This document shows, in pieces, positions 18,060 through 27,619 of a DNA stretch of 61,838 bases (positions are counted from its first letter, which is position 1; each line of letters begins with the position of its first letter). The translations under genes were made by a program, and so were the position numbers. The DNA is from Desulfatibacillum sp. Lineage in GTDB: Bacteria; Desulfobacterota; Desulfobacteria; Desulfobacterales; Desulfatibacillaceae. The notes beneath the pieces were generated by a model that searched no databases, was not told where the DNA came from, and was given only the letters and a program-made list of their open reading frames with translations. Location: NCBI GenBank assembly GCA_016342355.1, contig JAEINP010000031.1, positions 1 through 61,838 on the forward strand, read 5' to 3'.

Positions 18060-19166
18060 ATGAGGCTTAGAAACCTTTTGTCCTTGTTGGAAAATGCAGA
18101 CCTGGACGGCCTGCAGCTTAATGCAAAGCAGCTTGATTCCGGGTATTCCTTCACTGGCGTCCAGACCTTTAAAAAGGCCATGGATTCGTTGGCCGCTATT
18201 TCGGCTTTTGAGGCTCCCATCAAATCTTTGCAAAACTCCGCCTTGGGTGCTGAGGAAAAGGATTACCTGGACCAACGGAACCAGGCGGCGGCCGACGACA
18301 TAAGGGAGTCCTCCCAGGCCCTCTTTCACGGCGCCCGCGCCCTTTTGGTCACGCTTAGGGAGATGATGCCGGCGGACAACGCAGATGTCTTGAATGTTTG
18401 CATCCCTGAACCCGTGAATATCAAGAAGCTAATCTACGTTTGCGGAAAACTGGAAAAGGCGCTCCAGGGATCGGTGGTGGGAGATTACACTAAGGGCAAG
18501 TCGGCCATCCGCCACATTGACCCGGGCGCAAACTGGATTGAGATTGATGTGGGAACTGAGGCAGCTCTTTGCCTGGCGGCTGATTTAATCTGGTCTGCAG
18601 CGGTGGTTTACGGCAAATACCAGGAAGCCAAGATTTTTGAGGAGCATGTACGGGCCCTGAAGCTCAAAACCGAAAGCCTGGAGGATATCCGCAAGGGTCA
18701 GAACGAGGCCATTGTGCGCCTTATCCATTCTGAAAGCCGGAGCCTTGTGGAAAAACACCTCAATGGCAACGGAGGGCAGTTGGAACGGTTGAAGGTTCCC
18801 ATCAAGCTCATGGCCGACCTCATCAAAGACGGTGTGAGGATTTACCCGCCGGATTCTGCACCAGACAATGTAAAGGCCTTATTCCCGGATTTTGACGGTT
18901 TGGGCTCCATTGCGTCCAGGGCCTCCAAGGCCGAGGCCTCAGTGAAACCGGAACCACAAGCTGAAGTTGAACTGGACCTGACGCCCGAACCCATTGAGGA
19001 GGAACCTGCAAAGGACAACGGCCCGGAGTCTGCCAAGGCGGAGGCGCCCAAAGAAGACAAGCCCCAACATGCGGCCGAACCCAAGCCTGTGGCCGAACCC
19101 AAGCCTGTGGTGCCTGTCCTCCCCAAGCAAGCCAGCTTTAACGATACCGTGGATTTGGAAGTGTAA
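18060..19166 (+). CDS. Uncharacterised helical protein with acidic Pro-rich tail
   Basis: I do not recognise this 368-residue protein. Residues 1-260 look soluble and mostly helical (RLRNLLSLLENADLDG, then LFHGARALLVTLREMM, GTEAALCLAADLIWSA and KTESLEDIRKGQNEAIVRL). From about 280 on it is a disordered, Pro/Glu/Lys/Ala-rich tail containing an exact duplication of AEPKPV. There is no signal peptide. An upstream ATG at 18012 exists, but the ATG at 18060 has CAGGAGA 8 nt before it. Its stop is 4 nt from the start of an AAA ATPase gene, so the two probably work together. A filament, scaffold or regulatory partner is possible but unproven. Confidence 0.7.
   Translation: MRLRNLLSLLENADLDGLQLNAKQLDSGYSFTGVQTFKKAMDSLAAISAFEAPIKSLQNSALGAEEKDYLDQRNQAAADDIRESSQALFHGARALLVTLREMMPADNADVLNVCIPEPVNIKKLIYVCGKLEKALQGSVVGDYTKGKSAIRHIDPGANWIEIDVGTEAALCLAADLIWSAAVVYGKYQEAKIFEEHVRALKLKTESLEDIRKGQNEAIVRLIHSESRSLVEKHLNGNGGQLERLKVPIKLMADLIKDGVRIYPPDSAPDNVKALFPDFDGLGSIASRASKAEASVKPEPQAEVELDLTPEPIEEEPAKDNGPESAKAEAPKEDKPQHAAEPKPVAEPKPVVPVLPKQASFNDTVDLEV
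19073..19108 (+). repeat. 18-bp perfect tandem duplication in coding sequence
   Basis: GGCCGAACCCAAGCCTGT occurs twice back to back (19073-19090 and 19091-19108), encoding two copies of AEPKPV in the disordered tail. It keeps the frame and could vary in copy number by slippage. Confidence 0.9.
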
Positions 19167-19170
19167 TCAA

Positions 19171-19890
19171 ATGCACGTTACTGAGGTATGCCTGAAGGCG
19201 GACATTTTCCCGGACGTGGATGCTTATCCCTTTAACCTGGATGTCTTAAGAAAAACAGAACGCCTGGAATTCAAGCGGCCCGTGACCTTTTTTACCGGGG
19301 AAAACGGTACGGGAAAATCCACGCTGCTAAAAGCGATCTGTCAAAGGTGCGGCATCCACATATGGGAAGGACCTCACAGGGTGCGCCTGGAAAACAATCC
19401 CTGGGAAAAAACCCTGTGGAAGGCAGTCCAGGTAACCTGGACCAAGGGCCGGGTTACCGGTTCCTTTTTCGGGTCCCAGATATTCCAGAATTTTGCCTTT
19501 CTGGTGGACGAGTGGGCCAGCTCCAGCCCGGGCATCCTGGAATATTATGGCGGCAAGTCCCTGGTGACCCAGTCCCACGGCCAGTCCCTTATGTCATTTT
19601 TTTCCGCCGTTACAAAAAGGCCGGGGCTGTACTTTCTGGACGAGCCTGAAACAGCCCTCTCTCCCAAGACCCAGTTGGTGTTGTTGGATTTACTGGCCAA
19701 GGCCAATGAGGAAGCCCATTCCCAATTCATCATCGCCTCCCACTCCCCTATTCTCATGGCATGCCCCAAGGCCGACATATTCAGTTTTGACCATGCGCCC
19801 ATCAGCGCCATTGCCTATAAGGATACAGAGCACTACAGGGTGTATGCCGATTTCATGAAAAAGATACAGGAAAACCATCATCCCGACTGA
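19171..19890 (+). CDS. AAA/ABC-type ATPase of the COG3910 (predicted ATPase) kind
   Basis: This 239-residue single-domain ATPase has Walker A FFTGENGTGKSTLLKA (residues 40-55), a short insertion with QSHGQSLMSFF in the place of an ABC signature, Walker B GLYFLDEPETALSP near 150 and the H-loop IIASHSPIL near 187. This combination places it with small SMC/OLD-like predicted ATPases of unknown role. The real start is the ATG at 19171. The frame is open from 18994, but those codons overlap the previous gene. It forms a pair with the unknown protein before it; the B12-radical SAM gene follows after 62 nt. Confidence 0.85.
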   Translation: MHVTEVCLKADIFPDVDAYPFNLDVLRKTERLEFKRPVTFFTGENGTGKSTLLKAICQRCGIHIWEGPHRVRLENNPWEKTLWKAVQVTWTKGRVTGSFFGSQIFQNFAFLVDEWASSSPGILEYYGGKSLVTQSHGQSLMSFFSAVTKRPGLYFLDEPETALSPKTQLVLLDLLAKANEEAHSQFIIASHSPILMACPKADIFSFDHAPISAIAYKDTEHYRVYADFMKKIQENHHPD

Positions 19891-19952
19891 CTGCTCTCCC
19901 TGCCTGTTAAAGCCTGCTTGACACTAAGCCCGTGCTGTGTTCTGGATGGGAC

Positions 19953-21644
19953 ATGAAAATTCTGCTCATATATCCTCCTTTTCTGAACCCAAGGGTTTCC
20001 TCCGATGATGTGGCTTCCGTTCCCATAGGGCTGTATCATGTGGCGGCTGTATTGAGGCACCAGGGCCACGATGCTCAGGTGGCCAATTGGCACACCCCTG
20101 GTTTGGACCTGGAAAAGGCGATGAAGGCCATCGAGGATTTTAGTCCCCAGGTAGTGGGCTTTTCCATAGTGAATGGGAACCGTTTCGGGGGCCTGGACAT
20201 GGCTGCATTGATAAAGGAAAAATGCCCGTCCATGGTCACGGTGTTTGGAGGCATAGGGGCAACCTTCTTATGGAAGCATCTGCTCACCCATTTTCCCCAG
20301 GTGGATTATGCCGTAGTGGGGGAAGGCGAGGAGGCCATGGCCTCCTTAGTCAAATGCCTGGAACAGAGAACCCCGGATAGAATTTGGAAAATCCCTGGAG
20401 TGGCCTTGCTGGCAGATGGCGTTCCGGTTCTTTCTGAGCGCCAGGGGTACATAAAGGATATAGACGCCCTGCCCCGCCCTTCCAAATATTATAAATACCA
20501 GCACCTTTCCTTATCCCGTGGCTGCCCCCACAATTGCACCTTTTGCGGCTCCCCAAAATTTTGGGGTCGCACCATGCGTTTTCATTCCCAGGACTATTTT
20601 CTCCGGCAGTTGAAAACTTTGTCGAAGAATGGAATCCGGCTTTTCTATATCTCGGATGACACCTTTACCCTGAAAAAGGATCTGGTGATTTCCGTGTGTA
20701 AGGAAATCATAGACGCGGCCCTGCCCATAACCTGGAATGCCATTAGCAGGGTGGACCGGGTGGATGAGGACATCCTATACTGGATGCGTAAGGCAGGATG
20801 CATCCAAATCAGTTATGGTGTGGAAAGCGGCTGCGAACGCACCCGGGATTTGTTGAACAAGAACATGGCCACCGGGGATATTTTGCGGGCTTTTGAGTTG
20901 ACTACCGGTTTTGGCATTCTTTCCAGGGCCTATTTCATTTATGGTTGCCCGGGAGAGGGACCGGAGGTTCTAAAATCCAACATAGGCCTTATGGACGCCA
21001 TCAAGCCTTTGGGCGCCATTTTTTATATACTGGACATGTTCCCTGGCACCAGGCTGTATGAGGATTATCTACAGCAAAACAATTTGACAGACGACATCTG
21101 GCTCAAAAGGCAGGAGGACATCATGTACTGGGAAACCGATCCTGCCCTCACAAAGGAGATAATTGCGGAAACCGGGGATGCCCTCCGTGACCATTTTTAC
21201 AAAAATCTGCCCGCCTACGTTTATGATGTAAGATTGTTGGATGACCCGGGTTTGGCAAAAGAGCACGGAGATTTTTGCTCCCGCCTGGGCATGACATTCA
21301 CTGTGGGTGATTATGCCGCTGATTCCCGCATCCCCGAGCCCGCACAGGTGGCGGCTTACCTTTTTGAAAAGGCACTGGCCTATCACCAGGACCCCAGAGC
21401 TTACCTTGGCCTGGGCCTTTTGCGGCAAAAGAGTGGGTCTTTTAACGAATCCGCCAATATATTGGAGAAGGGTCTGGAGCTATTTCCGGACGATGAGCAA
21501 ATCCGCTTGTGCCTTGCCACCAACCTCATGAACCTGGGCGACTTTTCCCGGGCCTTAAAGCATCTTGAGCCTCTTTCGCACCTGCCCCAGGCCAAGTCCT
21601 TGGCAAATCATTGCAGAGGGCGCCTGACTGGCGCCTCCCGGTAA
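19953..21644 (+). CDS. B12-binding radical SAM protein with C-terminal TPR repeats
   Basis: This 563-residue protein has an N-terminal cobalamin-binding domain (MKILLIYPPFLNP, VVGFSIVNGNRFGGLDMAALI, VFGGIGATF). A radical SAM core follows with SLSRGCPHNCTFCGSP near residue 187 (the CxxxCxxC cluster), and then TPR-like helices from about 460 (PRAYLGLGLLRQKSGSFNES, EKGLELFPDDEQIRLCLATNL). The class includes methyltransferases and methylthiotransferases acting on lipids, peptides or RNA; the substrate is not deducible here. The ATG at 19953 is preceded by GGATGGG; an in-frame ATG at 19932 is less likely. The TPR tail suggests it acts on or with a protein complex. Confidence 0.88.
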   Translation: MKILLIYPPFLNPRVSSDDVASVPIGLYHVAAVLRHQGHDAQVANWHTPGLDLEKAMKAIEDFSPQVVGFSIVNGNRFGGLDMAALIKEKCPSMVTVFGGIGATFLWKHLLTHFPQVDYAVVGEGEEAMASLVKCLEQRTPDRIWKIPGVALLADGVPVLSERQGYIKDIDALPRPSKYYKYQHLSLSRGCPHNCTFCGSPKFWGRTMRFHSQDYFLRQLKTLSKNGIRLFYISDDTFTLKKDLVISVCKEIIDAALPITWNAISRVDRVDEDILYWMRKAGCIQISYGVESGCERTRDLLNKNMATGDILRAFELTTGFGILSRAYFIYGCPGEGPEVLKSNIGLMDAIKPLGAIFYILDMFPGTRLYEDYLQQNNLTDDIWLKRQEDIMYWETDPALTKEIIAETGDALRDHFYKNLPAYVYDVRLLDDPGLAKEHGDFCSRLGMTFTVGDYAADSRIPEPAQVAAYLFEKALAYHQDPRAYLGLGLLRQKSGSFNESANILEKGLELFPDDEQIRLCLATNLMNLGDFSRALKHLEPLSHLPQAKSLANHCRGRLTGASR

Positions 21645-21665
21645 TCTCCCTTTTGGATGTGGGTC

Positions 21666-21693
21666 TTGACACCTGTTTTAAAATAACTATAAC
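21666..21693 (+). promoter_or_regulatory. Promoter for the phosphate transporter operon
   Basis: TTGACA (21666-21671) lies 16 bp from TATAAC (21688-21693). A second TTGACT occurs near 21737 without a good -10. The leader of about 140 nt is AT-rich. No Pho-box-like direct repeat was recognised with confidence. Confidence 0.6.
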
Positions 21694-21831
21694 AACATGA
21701 TTTTATTATTATTTTTAGATATTCCAGGATAGCTCTTGACTTCCTACCCGATTCGTAACAAAACTCTAATTTGAGGCGCCCATTTAATTTTGGTTAAAAA
21801 TAACACCATCTAGGTTTAGGAAGCAATCAAT

Positions 21832-23055
21832 ATGCAGGAAACAGTAATCTTGATCGCAGGCTTTTTGCTGGGTTTTTACATGTCCTGGAACATAGGCGCC
21901 AATGATGTGGCGAACTCCATGGCCTCGGCTGTGGGGGCCAAAGCGATAACTGTGCGTCAGGCGGTTGTGATAGCGGGGATACTGAATATTGTGGGAGCGG
22001 TGTTTATTGGTTCCCATGTTACCCAGACCATCCGTAAGGGGATCGTGTCCACGGAGGTTCTTGCTGACCCGCACCTGGCTTTGGTTGGGGCTATATCGGC
22101 GTTGTTAGCGGCATCTTTATGGATCAGTTTTGCCACTTGGCGTTCCCTGCCGGTTTCCACCACCCATTCCATCGTGGGCGCCATGATCGGGTTTGGGATC
22201 ATGGCTTCGGGTTTTTCGGTAATCAACTGGGGCAAGCTGGGTCAGGTAGTAGCGAGTTGGGTCATTTCTCCCATATTTGCCATGGTGCTTTCCTTTTTGA
22301 TGTTCAAATTTATTGTGGCGTTGGTATTAGCCAGGGACAATGCGTTTGAAAAGGCCATCCGATGGTCGCCCCTGTTTGTGGGAATCGCTTTTTTTGTGAT
22401 CTTCCTTTGCTTTTTATTCAAAACCCCCTTGGGAACCACCTTGAACATAAGCACTCCCGTGGCTCTGATAGCGGCGTTTACGCTGGCCTTTATCTTTGGA
22501 TTTACAGGCAAGTTCTTGCTTGCAAAATATATCTCGGCCGATAACCCGGACGGAACCGAGGAAGTATTCCGAAAAATCCAGATTGGCACTTCCTGCTATG
22601 TGGCCTTGGCCCAGGGCGCCAATGATGTGGCGAACGCCATCGGTCCTTTGGCCCTGGTTTACTTTTTGGTCAAGGACGGCAATGTGGGCGCCAGCTTGCC
22701 AGTGCCCTGGTTTCTTCTAATGTTTGGAGGAATTGGGATTGCCCTGGGTATTGCCATGGCAGGGGAACGGGTCATGACCACCATTGGGGAAAAGATCACC
22801 ACCCTTACCAATACCCGGGGGTTTGCGGTTGATTTCTCCGCTGCCACCACGGTCATGGTGGCTTCGAAGTTGGGGTTGCCTGTATCCACCACCCATGCTG
22901 CTGTGGGAGGAGTGCTGGGAGTAGGTTTTGCAGGCGGTGTGGAAGCGGTGAACTTGGGAATTGTAGGTAAAATTATGCTGTACTGGGTGTTGACGGTTCC
23001 GGCTGCTGCGCTTACCAGTATGTTTCTGTTCCTGATTTTAGAACCATTAATATAA
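21832..23055 (+). CDS. PiT-family inorganic phosphate transporter
   Basis: This 407-residue membrane protein has the duplicated PiT signature: SWNIGANDVANSMASAVGA near residue 20 and LAQGANDVANAIGPLALV near 260. These are the two inverted halves of the transporter, with about ten hydrophobic helices overall. It should import phosphate (often as a metal-phosphate complex) with protons or sodium. AGGAAG lies about 8 nt before the ATG. It is followed after 12 nt by the PhoU-like DUF47 gene, the usual partner. Confidence 0.95.
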   Translation: MQETVILIAGFLLGFYMSWNIGANDVANSMASAVGAKAITVRQAVVIAGILNIVGAVFIGSHVTQTIRKGIVSTEVLADPHLALVGAISALLAASLWISFATWRSLPVSTTHSIVGAMIGFGIMASGFSVINWGKLGQVVASWVISPIFAMVLSFLMFKFIVALVLARDNAFEKAIRWSPLFVGIAFFVIFLCFLFKTPLGTTLNISTPVALIAAFTLAFIFGFTGKFLLAKYISADNPDGTEEVFRKIQIGTSCYVALAQGANDVANAIGPLALVYFLVKDGNVGASLPVPWFLLMFGGIGIALGIAMAGERVMTTIGEKITTLTNTRGFAVDFSAATTVMVASKLGLPVSTTHAAVGGVLGVGFAGGVEAVNLGIVGKIMLYWVLTVPAAALTSMFLFLILEPLI

Positions 23056-23067
23056 AAGGAGATCTTC

Positions 23068-23736
23068 ATGCGTATTCCATTTTCAAGTCTCTTTGTTACA
23101 TCCCCTTTTGAAGGGCTTCAGGAACATGCGGAAAAGGTAAAGGAATGCGCCTGGGCCTATCAGCAAGGTATTGAATGCTATGTATCGGACAAGTGCGACT
23201 CATTCGAACGATTTCGCCATGAAATCATTCGCCTGGAACACGAGGCCGATGCCATCAAGCGGCGTGTGCGCGGCCATTTGCCCAAAAACACCATGCTGCC
23301 TGTGAGCAAGTTCCTCATTTTCAGGTATATCCGTGAGCAGGATGCTGTTTTGGATTCGGTAAAGGATTCCTTGAACTGGCTTTCGTATCGGCCCCAAAAC
23401 GCCATTCCCAAAGAGTTGGAAAAGGATTTCTTTATGCTGGTTGATTCGGTGGTGACTCCCATCGAGGAACTTTCCGCCATGGTTAAGGAAGCCAGGGAGT
23501 ATTTTAACACCTTCTCGGAAAAACAACGGATCAAGGCCAAAGAGATTATCGCCACCATGCGCAGCCTGGAGCATGAAGCGGATATTTGCGAGGATCGCCT
23601 GAACCGGAAAATATTTTCCTGCCAGACCGACCCCATCACTGTAATGCACATGCTCAAGCTGACCGAGATGACCGGCGCTATTGCGGACCATGCGGAAAAC
23701 GCAGGCGATATGATGCGGGCCATGCTGGCCAAATAA
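23068..23736 (+). CDS. TIGR00153/DUF47 PhoU-like protein
   Basis: This 222-residue all-helical protein shows the PhoU-like pattern of two related repeats with acidic metal-binding clusters: RLEHEADAIKRRVRGHLPKN and SLEHEADICEDRLNRKIF. It starts MRIPFSSLFVTSPFEGLQEH, typical of TIGR00153. Family members accompany PiT transporters and probably regulate them. AAAAGGAGATCTTC gives a strong ribosome binding site. It is the last gene of the pair and is followed by a terminator. Confidence 0.94.
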   Translation: MRIPFSSLFVTSPFEGLQEHAEKVKECAWAYQQGIECYVSDKCDSFERFRHEIIRLEHEADAIKRRVRGHLPKNTMLPVSKFLIFRYIREQDAVLDSVKDSLNWLSYRPQNAIPKELEKDFFMLVDSVVTPIEELSAMVKEAREYFNTFSEKQRIKAKEIIATMRSLEHEADICEDRLNRKIFSCQTDPITVMHMLKLTEMTGAIADHAENAGDMMRAMLAK

Positions 23737-23740
23737 AAAA

Positions 23741-23777
23741 ACCGGACAGGTTTTTCTGGCCTGTCCGGTTCTGTTTT
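23741..23777 (+). terminator. Terminator after the phosphate transport operon
   Basis: ACCGGACAGG/CCTGTCCGGT forms a 10-bp stem with a 9-nt loop, followed by TCTGTTTTTC. The AAAAAA on the left side may let it also act on the minus strand. Confidence 0.85.
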
Positions 23778-23829
23778 TCTATCTTCATTTTTAAGGCCTT
23801 GGATCAACAGGCCGCACCTTGCAATAATC

Positions 23830-25086
23830 CTAACTGCGTACCTGCCCCTGCCCTTCCACCACAAACTTGGTGGCTGTCAGTTCCTCCACCCCCATGGGAC
23901 CAAAGGCATGGAGTTTGGATGTGCTAATGCCTATTTCCGCTCCCAGGCCCAACTGGCCGCCATCATTAAAACGGGTGGAGGCATTGACCATAACGGCTGA
24001 GGCATCCACCTCCCGGCAAAAACGTTTGGCGTGTCCATAATCATTGGTGATGATGGTTTCGGTATGGAGCGAACCGTACTTGGCGATATGGTCCATGGCT
24101 TCGTCCATGTCCTTGACCACTTTGACCGCCAGGATCAAATCCAGAAACTCCGCAGGCCAGTCTTCTTCCCGGGCGGGCACGGCGTTTTTAAGGATTTCGC
24201 AAGTCCTGGGGCAACCCCGGAATTCCACGCCATCATTTTGAAGGACCGCAGCCACCTTGGGCAAAAAAGCCTGAGCTTCGGCTTCGTGGACCAAAAGCGT
24301 TTCCAGGGCATTGCACACCCCGGGCCTTTGCACTTTGGAGTTTTGGCAGATATGGACCGCCATGTCCAGATCAGCCCCCTGGTCCACGTAAGCATGGCAG
24401 ACGCCCTTATAGTGCTTGAGGACGGGGATGCTGGAGTTTGCCACCACAAAGCGGATAAGGCCCTCTCCTCCCCGGGGAATAACCAGATCTATGTATTCCT
24501 CCTGCTTGAGCAGCTCCTTGACCGCTTCCCTGTCCGTGACCGGAACAAGCTGCACCACGGTTTCGGGAAGCCCGTTTTTAGCCAAGGCCTTGGCGATGAC
24601 CTGTCCCAATGCCTTGTTGGAATGAATGGCTTCCGAGCCGCCGCGCAAAACCACGGCGTTGCCAGCCTTGAGGCATAGCCCGGCCGCATCTATGGTCACA
24701 TTGGGCCGGGACTCGTAAATCATGCAGACCACGCCCAACGGGATGCGCATTTTTCCTACGGAAAGGCCGTTGGGCCGCTGCCACATTCTGACCATGGATC
24801 CTATGGGATCGGGCATGGCCGCCACTTCCAATAACCCTTGGGCCATGGATTCTATGGTGGATTCCTTGATTGTCAACCGGTCGATCATAGCCGGACTAAG
24901 GCCCTTTTCCCTGGCGGTTTCAAGGTCCTTGGCGTTTTCAGCGTACAAAAACCCGGATTCCTCTTTCAACAGGGCGGCAATGTCTGTGAGTACCTGATCC
25001 TTTACCTGGCCAGAACACCTGCCCACTTCCCGGGCGGCAGCCCTGGCTGCCTGGGCCATATTGAGTATGATTTCATTTACACTCAC
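23830..25086 (-). CDS. proA: Gamma-glutamyl phosphate reductase
   Basis: This 418-residue ProA reduces gamma-glutamyl phosphate to glutamate semialdehyde in proline synthesis. Diagnostic segments are PLGVVCMIYESRPNVTIDAAGLCLKAGNAVVLRGGSEA, VIPRGGEGLIRFV, HYKGVCHAYVD and KVQRPGVCNALETLLVH (catalytic Cys). Its start overlaps the proB stop by 4 nt, so the pair is translationally coupled. It is the last gene of the operon running from the radical SAM gene at 32137. Confidence 0.97.
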   Translation of the reverse strand: MSVNEIILNMAQAARAAAREVGRCSGQVKDQVLTDIAALLKEESGFLYAENAKDLETAREKGLSPAMIDRLTIKESTIESMAQGLLEVAAMPDPIGSMVRMWQRPNGLSVGKMRIPLGVVCMIYESRPNVTIDAAGLCLKAGNAVVLRGGSEAIHSNKALGQVIAKALAKNGLPETVVQLVPVTDREAVKELLKQEEYIDLVIPRGGEGLIRFVVANSSIPVLKHYKGVCHAYVDQGADLDMAVHICQNSKVQRPGVCNALETLLVHEAEAQAFLPKVAAVLQNDGVEFRGCPRTCEILKNAVPAREEDWPAEFLDLILAVKVVKDMDEAMDHIAKYGSLHTETIITNDYGHAKRFCREVDASAVMVNASTRFNDGGQLGLGAEIGISTSKLHAFGPMGVEELTATKFVVEGQGQVRS

Positions 25087-26273
25087 GGATTTTCCTCCTG
25101 GTCTTCATAAATGACTACTAAGTTATCCCTATGTATCACTTCGTCATAGGCCTTGTGCCCAAGTATGTTTTCAAGCTGGGAGGTTGAGCAGCCTTTGATC
25201 TTGCGGGCGTCCGCCGAGGAATAATTACTAAGACCGACTCCCAGCACCTGGCGGTCCGGACCCACGACTTGAACCGGGGCGCCCACTCCAAAACTGCCTT
25301 CCACAGCTTGAATTCCAACAGGCAAAAGGCTCTTTCCGTTGCTGACCAGGGCTTTGGCCGCCCCCTGATCTACAACAAAAACGCCTTTGGGATCCGCGGC
25401 GAATCCAAGCCAACATTTTTTTCCCGGCATTTTTTTGTTTTTAGGGGCAAAGAAGGTTCCCACCTCCTGGCCGGAAAAAATAAGCTGTAGGATGTCCGGG
25501 GTTGCCCCTCCCGCAACAATCATGGGAATACCGGCGGCGTTGGCCTTTTTGGCAGCAGTAACTTTGGAGGCCATGCCTCCGGTGCCGTGCTTGCCAGTAT
25601 GGCAACTGGCGGACTGCTCCAAGGCGGGAGTGATTTTTTCCACATAGGGGACGATTTTGGCGTCTGTGCAGGTTCGCGGGTCGCCGGTATAGAGGCCGTC
25701 AATGTCTGTCAGGTTGATGAGAACATCGGCGTCCAGCAATTGGGCGATCATGGCGGATAGATTGTCGTTATCCCCGAATTTCAGTTCAGCGACCACCACG
25801 GTATCGTTTTCGTTTATGATGGGCAGCACTTTCCAGGAAAGCAGCGTCTGGAGTGCGTTGCGGGCATTAAGGTACCTGCGCCGCGCCGCCAGGTCGTCCC
25901 GGGTGAGCAATACTTGGGCCACCTTTACTGCCTGCTTTTCAAAAGCGATTTCGTACTCATTGATCAAGCTGGCCTGGCCTACTGCGGCTGCCGCCTGCTT
26001 TTCGGGGATCTCGGTGGGCCGCTTGGCCAGGCCCATCTTACTGACTCCAGCGGCCACAGCGCCCGAAGAAACCAATATAACTTCGCGCCCTGAATTGTGC
26101 AGTGCAGCCAATTGACGGGACAAATTTCTAACCGTGTCGAGGTTGAGGCCGGTTTCCTGAGTGAGAATGCCGGAGCCTACCTTGACCACCACTCGTTTGA
26201 CGCAGGAAAAAAACTCCTTGCGGTGGCTGATGTCAAAATTAGTTAAACCTGTGTTGTTGGTTTGGCCTTGCAT
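25083..26273 (-). CDS. proB: Glutamate 5-kinase with C-terminal PUA domain
   Basis: This 396-residue protein phosphorylates glutamate, the first step of proline synthesis. The amino-acid-kinase domain shows VVKVGSGILT, ILVSSGAVAAGVSKMGL, INENDTVVVAELKFGDNDNLSAMIA and TGGMASKVTAAKKANAAGIPMIVA. The last 100 residues form a PUA domain (FVVDQGAAKALVSNGKSLLP). Feedback inhibition by proline is usual for the family. The first 20 residues are not conserved, so the start might lie slightly downstream; AGGTACAATC precedes the ATG used. Confidence 0.96.
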   Translation of the reverse strand: MQGQTNNTGLTNFDISHRKEFFSCVKRVVVKVGSGILTQETGLNLDTVRNLSRQLAALHNSGREVILVSSGAVAAGVSKMGLAKRPTEIPEKQAAAAVGQASLINEYEIAFEKQAVKVAQVLLTRDDLAARRRYLNARNALQTLLSWKVLPIINENDTVVVAELKFGDNDNLSAMIAQLLDADVLINLTDIDGLYTGDPRTCTDAKIVPYVEKITPALEQSASCHTGKHGTGGMASKVTAAKKANAAGIPMIVAGGATPDILQLIFSGQEVGTFFAPKNKKMPGKKCWLGFAADPKGVFVVDQGAAKALVSNGKSLLPVGIQAVEGSFGVGAPVQVVGPDRQVLGVGLSNYSSADARKIKGCSTSQLENILGHKAYDEVIHRDNLVVIYEDQEENP

Positions 26274-26336
26274 GATTGTACCTGATTTCTAAATGGACTA
26301 AAAACAATGCGGGCTACCGGCCTGAAAATGTGGAAA

Positions 26337-27347
26337 TCAGGATGGTCGCGGGTCCTCTTCACGAAGAATGGCGGAAATCCGATTTATGAGGTTCTCCAGT
26401 CCCTCCCCCGATATTGCTGAAATCTGCAACACTTCCAGATTCCCACAAGCTTGCTTAAAAAGGCAAGCTCCTTCTTTGGATTCGGGGAGGTCCATTTTAT
26501 TTAGCACCACGATCTGGGGTTTTTCGCCCAGAGCCTGGTTGTAGGACCGGAGTTCATTATTGATGGTCAAGTAAGAGGCCAGAGGGGATTCGGCCGAAAT
26601 CTGGGATGCGTCAATAAGATGGATAAGTACGCGGTTGCGTTCCACATGGCGCAAAAATTGGATGCCCAGGCCTGCTCCCAGATGGGCGCCTTCGATAAGA
26701 CCGGGAATATCCGCTACCACAAAAGGCTCTCCGTAAGGGTCCTGCACAACGCCCAGGCTGGGCGAAAGTGTGGTAAAGGGGTAGGCCCCGATTTTGGGCC
26801 TGGCAGCGCTGAGAGAAGTAATCAGGCTGGACTTGCCGGCATTGGGCAGACCAACAAGGCCTGCGTCTGCCAGCAGCTTGAGCTCCAGTTTGAGGGTTCT
26901 TTCTCTCCCTGGCTCTCCATCCTGTGCGAAGCGGGGCGCCCGGAAGGTAGAGGAGGTGAAGTGCTTGTTTCCCTTGCCTCCCCTACCGCCCTGACAAATT
27001 ATAAAACGCTCGCCATCCGTGGAAAGATCAACAACCAGTTCATCGGTTTCCGCATCACGGACCATCGTACCCAAGGGTACCTCTATGAGGAAATCCTCCC
27101 CATCTTTTCCGTGACGGTTGGCCCCGCTGCCGTATCCTCCACGCTGCGCCTGGAATCGGTGTTTATAGCGGAAGTGATATAGGGTGCGTTTGGCGGAAGT
27201 AGCCACCAGGACCACATCGCCGCCCCTGCCTCCGTGACCGCCGTCGGGTCCTCCTCTTGGGATAAACCTTTCACGCCGGAAGCTAACACACCCTCTTCCA
27301 CCATCGCCTGATTGTACTACCAAGGTGGCTTCGTCTACGAATTTCAC
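26337..27347 (-). CDS. obgE: Ribosome-assembly GTPase ObgE/CgtA
   Basis: This 336-residue protein has the glycine-rich Obg fold ([34 protein letters not shown]) and a G domain with [33 protein letters not shown] and NKMDLPES. It lacks the long C-terminal extension of some homologues. The start is a GTG at 27347 that overlaps the rpmA stop (GTGA). The frame continues upstream, but only as a shadow of rpmA. Position after rplU-rpmA is the classical arrangement for this late 50S assembly factor. Confidence 0.96.
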   Translation of the reverse strand: MKFVDEATLVVQSGDGGRGCVSFRRERFIPRGGPDGGHGGRGGDVVLVATSAKRTLYHFRYKHRFQAQRGGYGSGANRHGKDGEDFLIEVPLGTMVRDAETDELVVDLSTDGERFIICQGGRGGKGNKHFTSSTFRAPRFAQDGEPGRERTLKLELKLLADAGLVGLPNAGKSSLITSLSAARPKIGAYPFTTLSPSLGVVQDPYGEPFVVADIPGLIEGAHLGAGLGIQFLRHVERNRVLIHLIDASQISAESPLASYLTINNELRSYNQALGEKPQIVVLNKMDLPESKEGACLFKQACGNLEVLQISAISGEGLENLINRISAILREEDPRPS

Positions 27348-27598
27348 ACCGGGTATACGCTCACTTTTTTCCTGTCTCGGTCTTTGCGTTCGTAGGTAAC
27401 CGTGCCATCTATGGTGGCGAACAAGGTAAAATCGCGGCCCATGCCCACATTGTTTCCGGGATGGATTTTGGTGCCTACCTGGCGCACCAGGATGCTGCCT
27501 GCGGGAACAACCTCTCCGCCGTAGCATTTGATGCCCCGACGTTGTCCCTGGCTATCCCTGCCGTTTCTTGAGCTACCGCCAGCTTTCTTATGTGCCAT
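27344..27598 (-). CDS. rpmA: 50S ribosomal protein L27
   Basis: The 84-residue protein begins [20 protein letters not shown], the canonical L27 N-terminus that reaches the peptidyl-transferase centre. It has no Firmicutes-type N-terminal extension, so no Prp cleavage is needed. The remaining GDIL-like strands ([22 protein letters not shown]) match too. It lies 21 nt after rplU and overlaps obgE by 4 nt. Confidence 0.98.
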   Translation of the reverse strand: MAHKKAGGSSRNGRDSQGQRRGIKCYGGEVVPAGSILVRQVGTKIHPGNNVGMGRDFTLFATIDGTVTYERKDRDRKKVSVYPV

Positions 27599-27619
27599 GA
27601 CTCAATACTCCTGATATTC

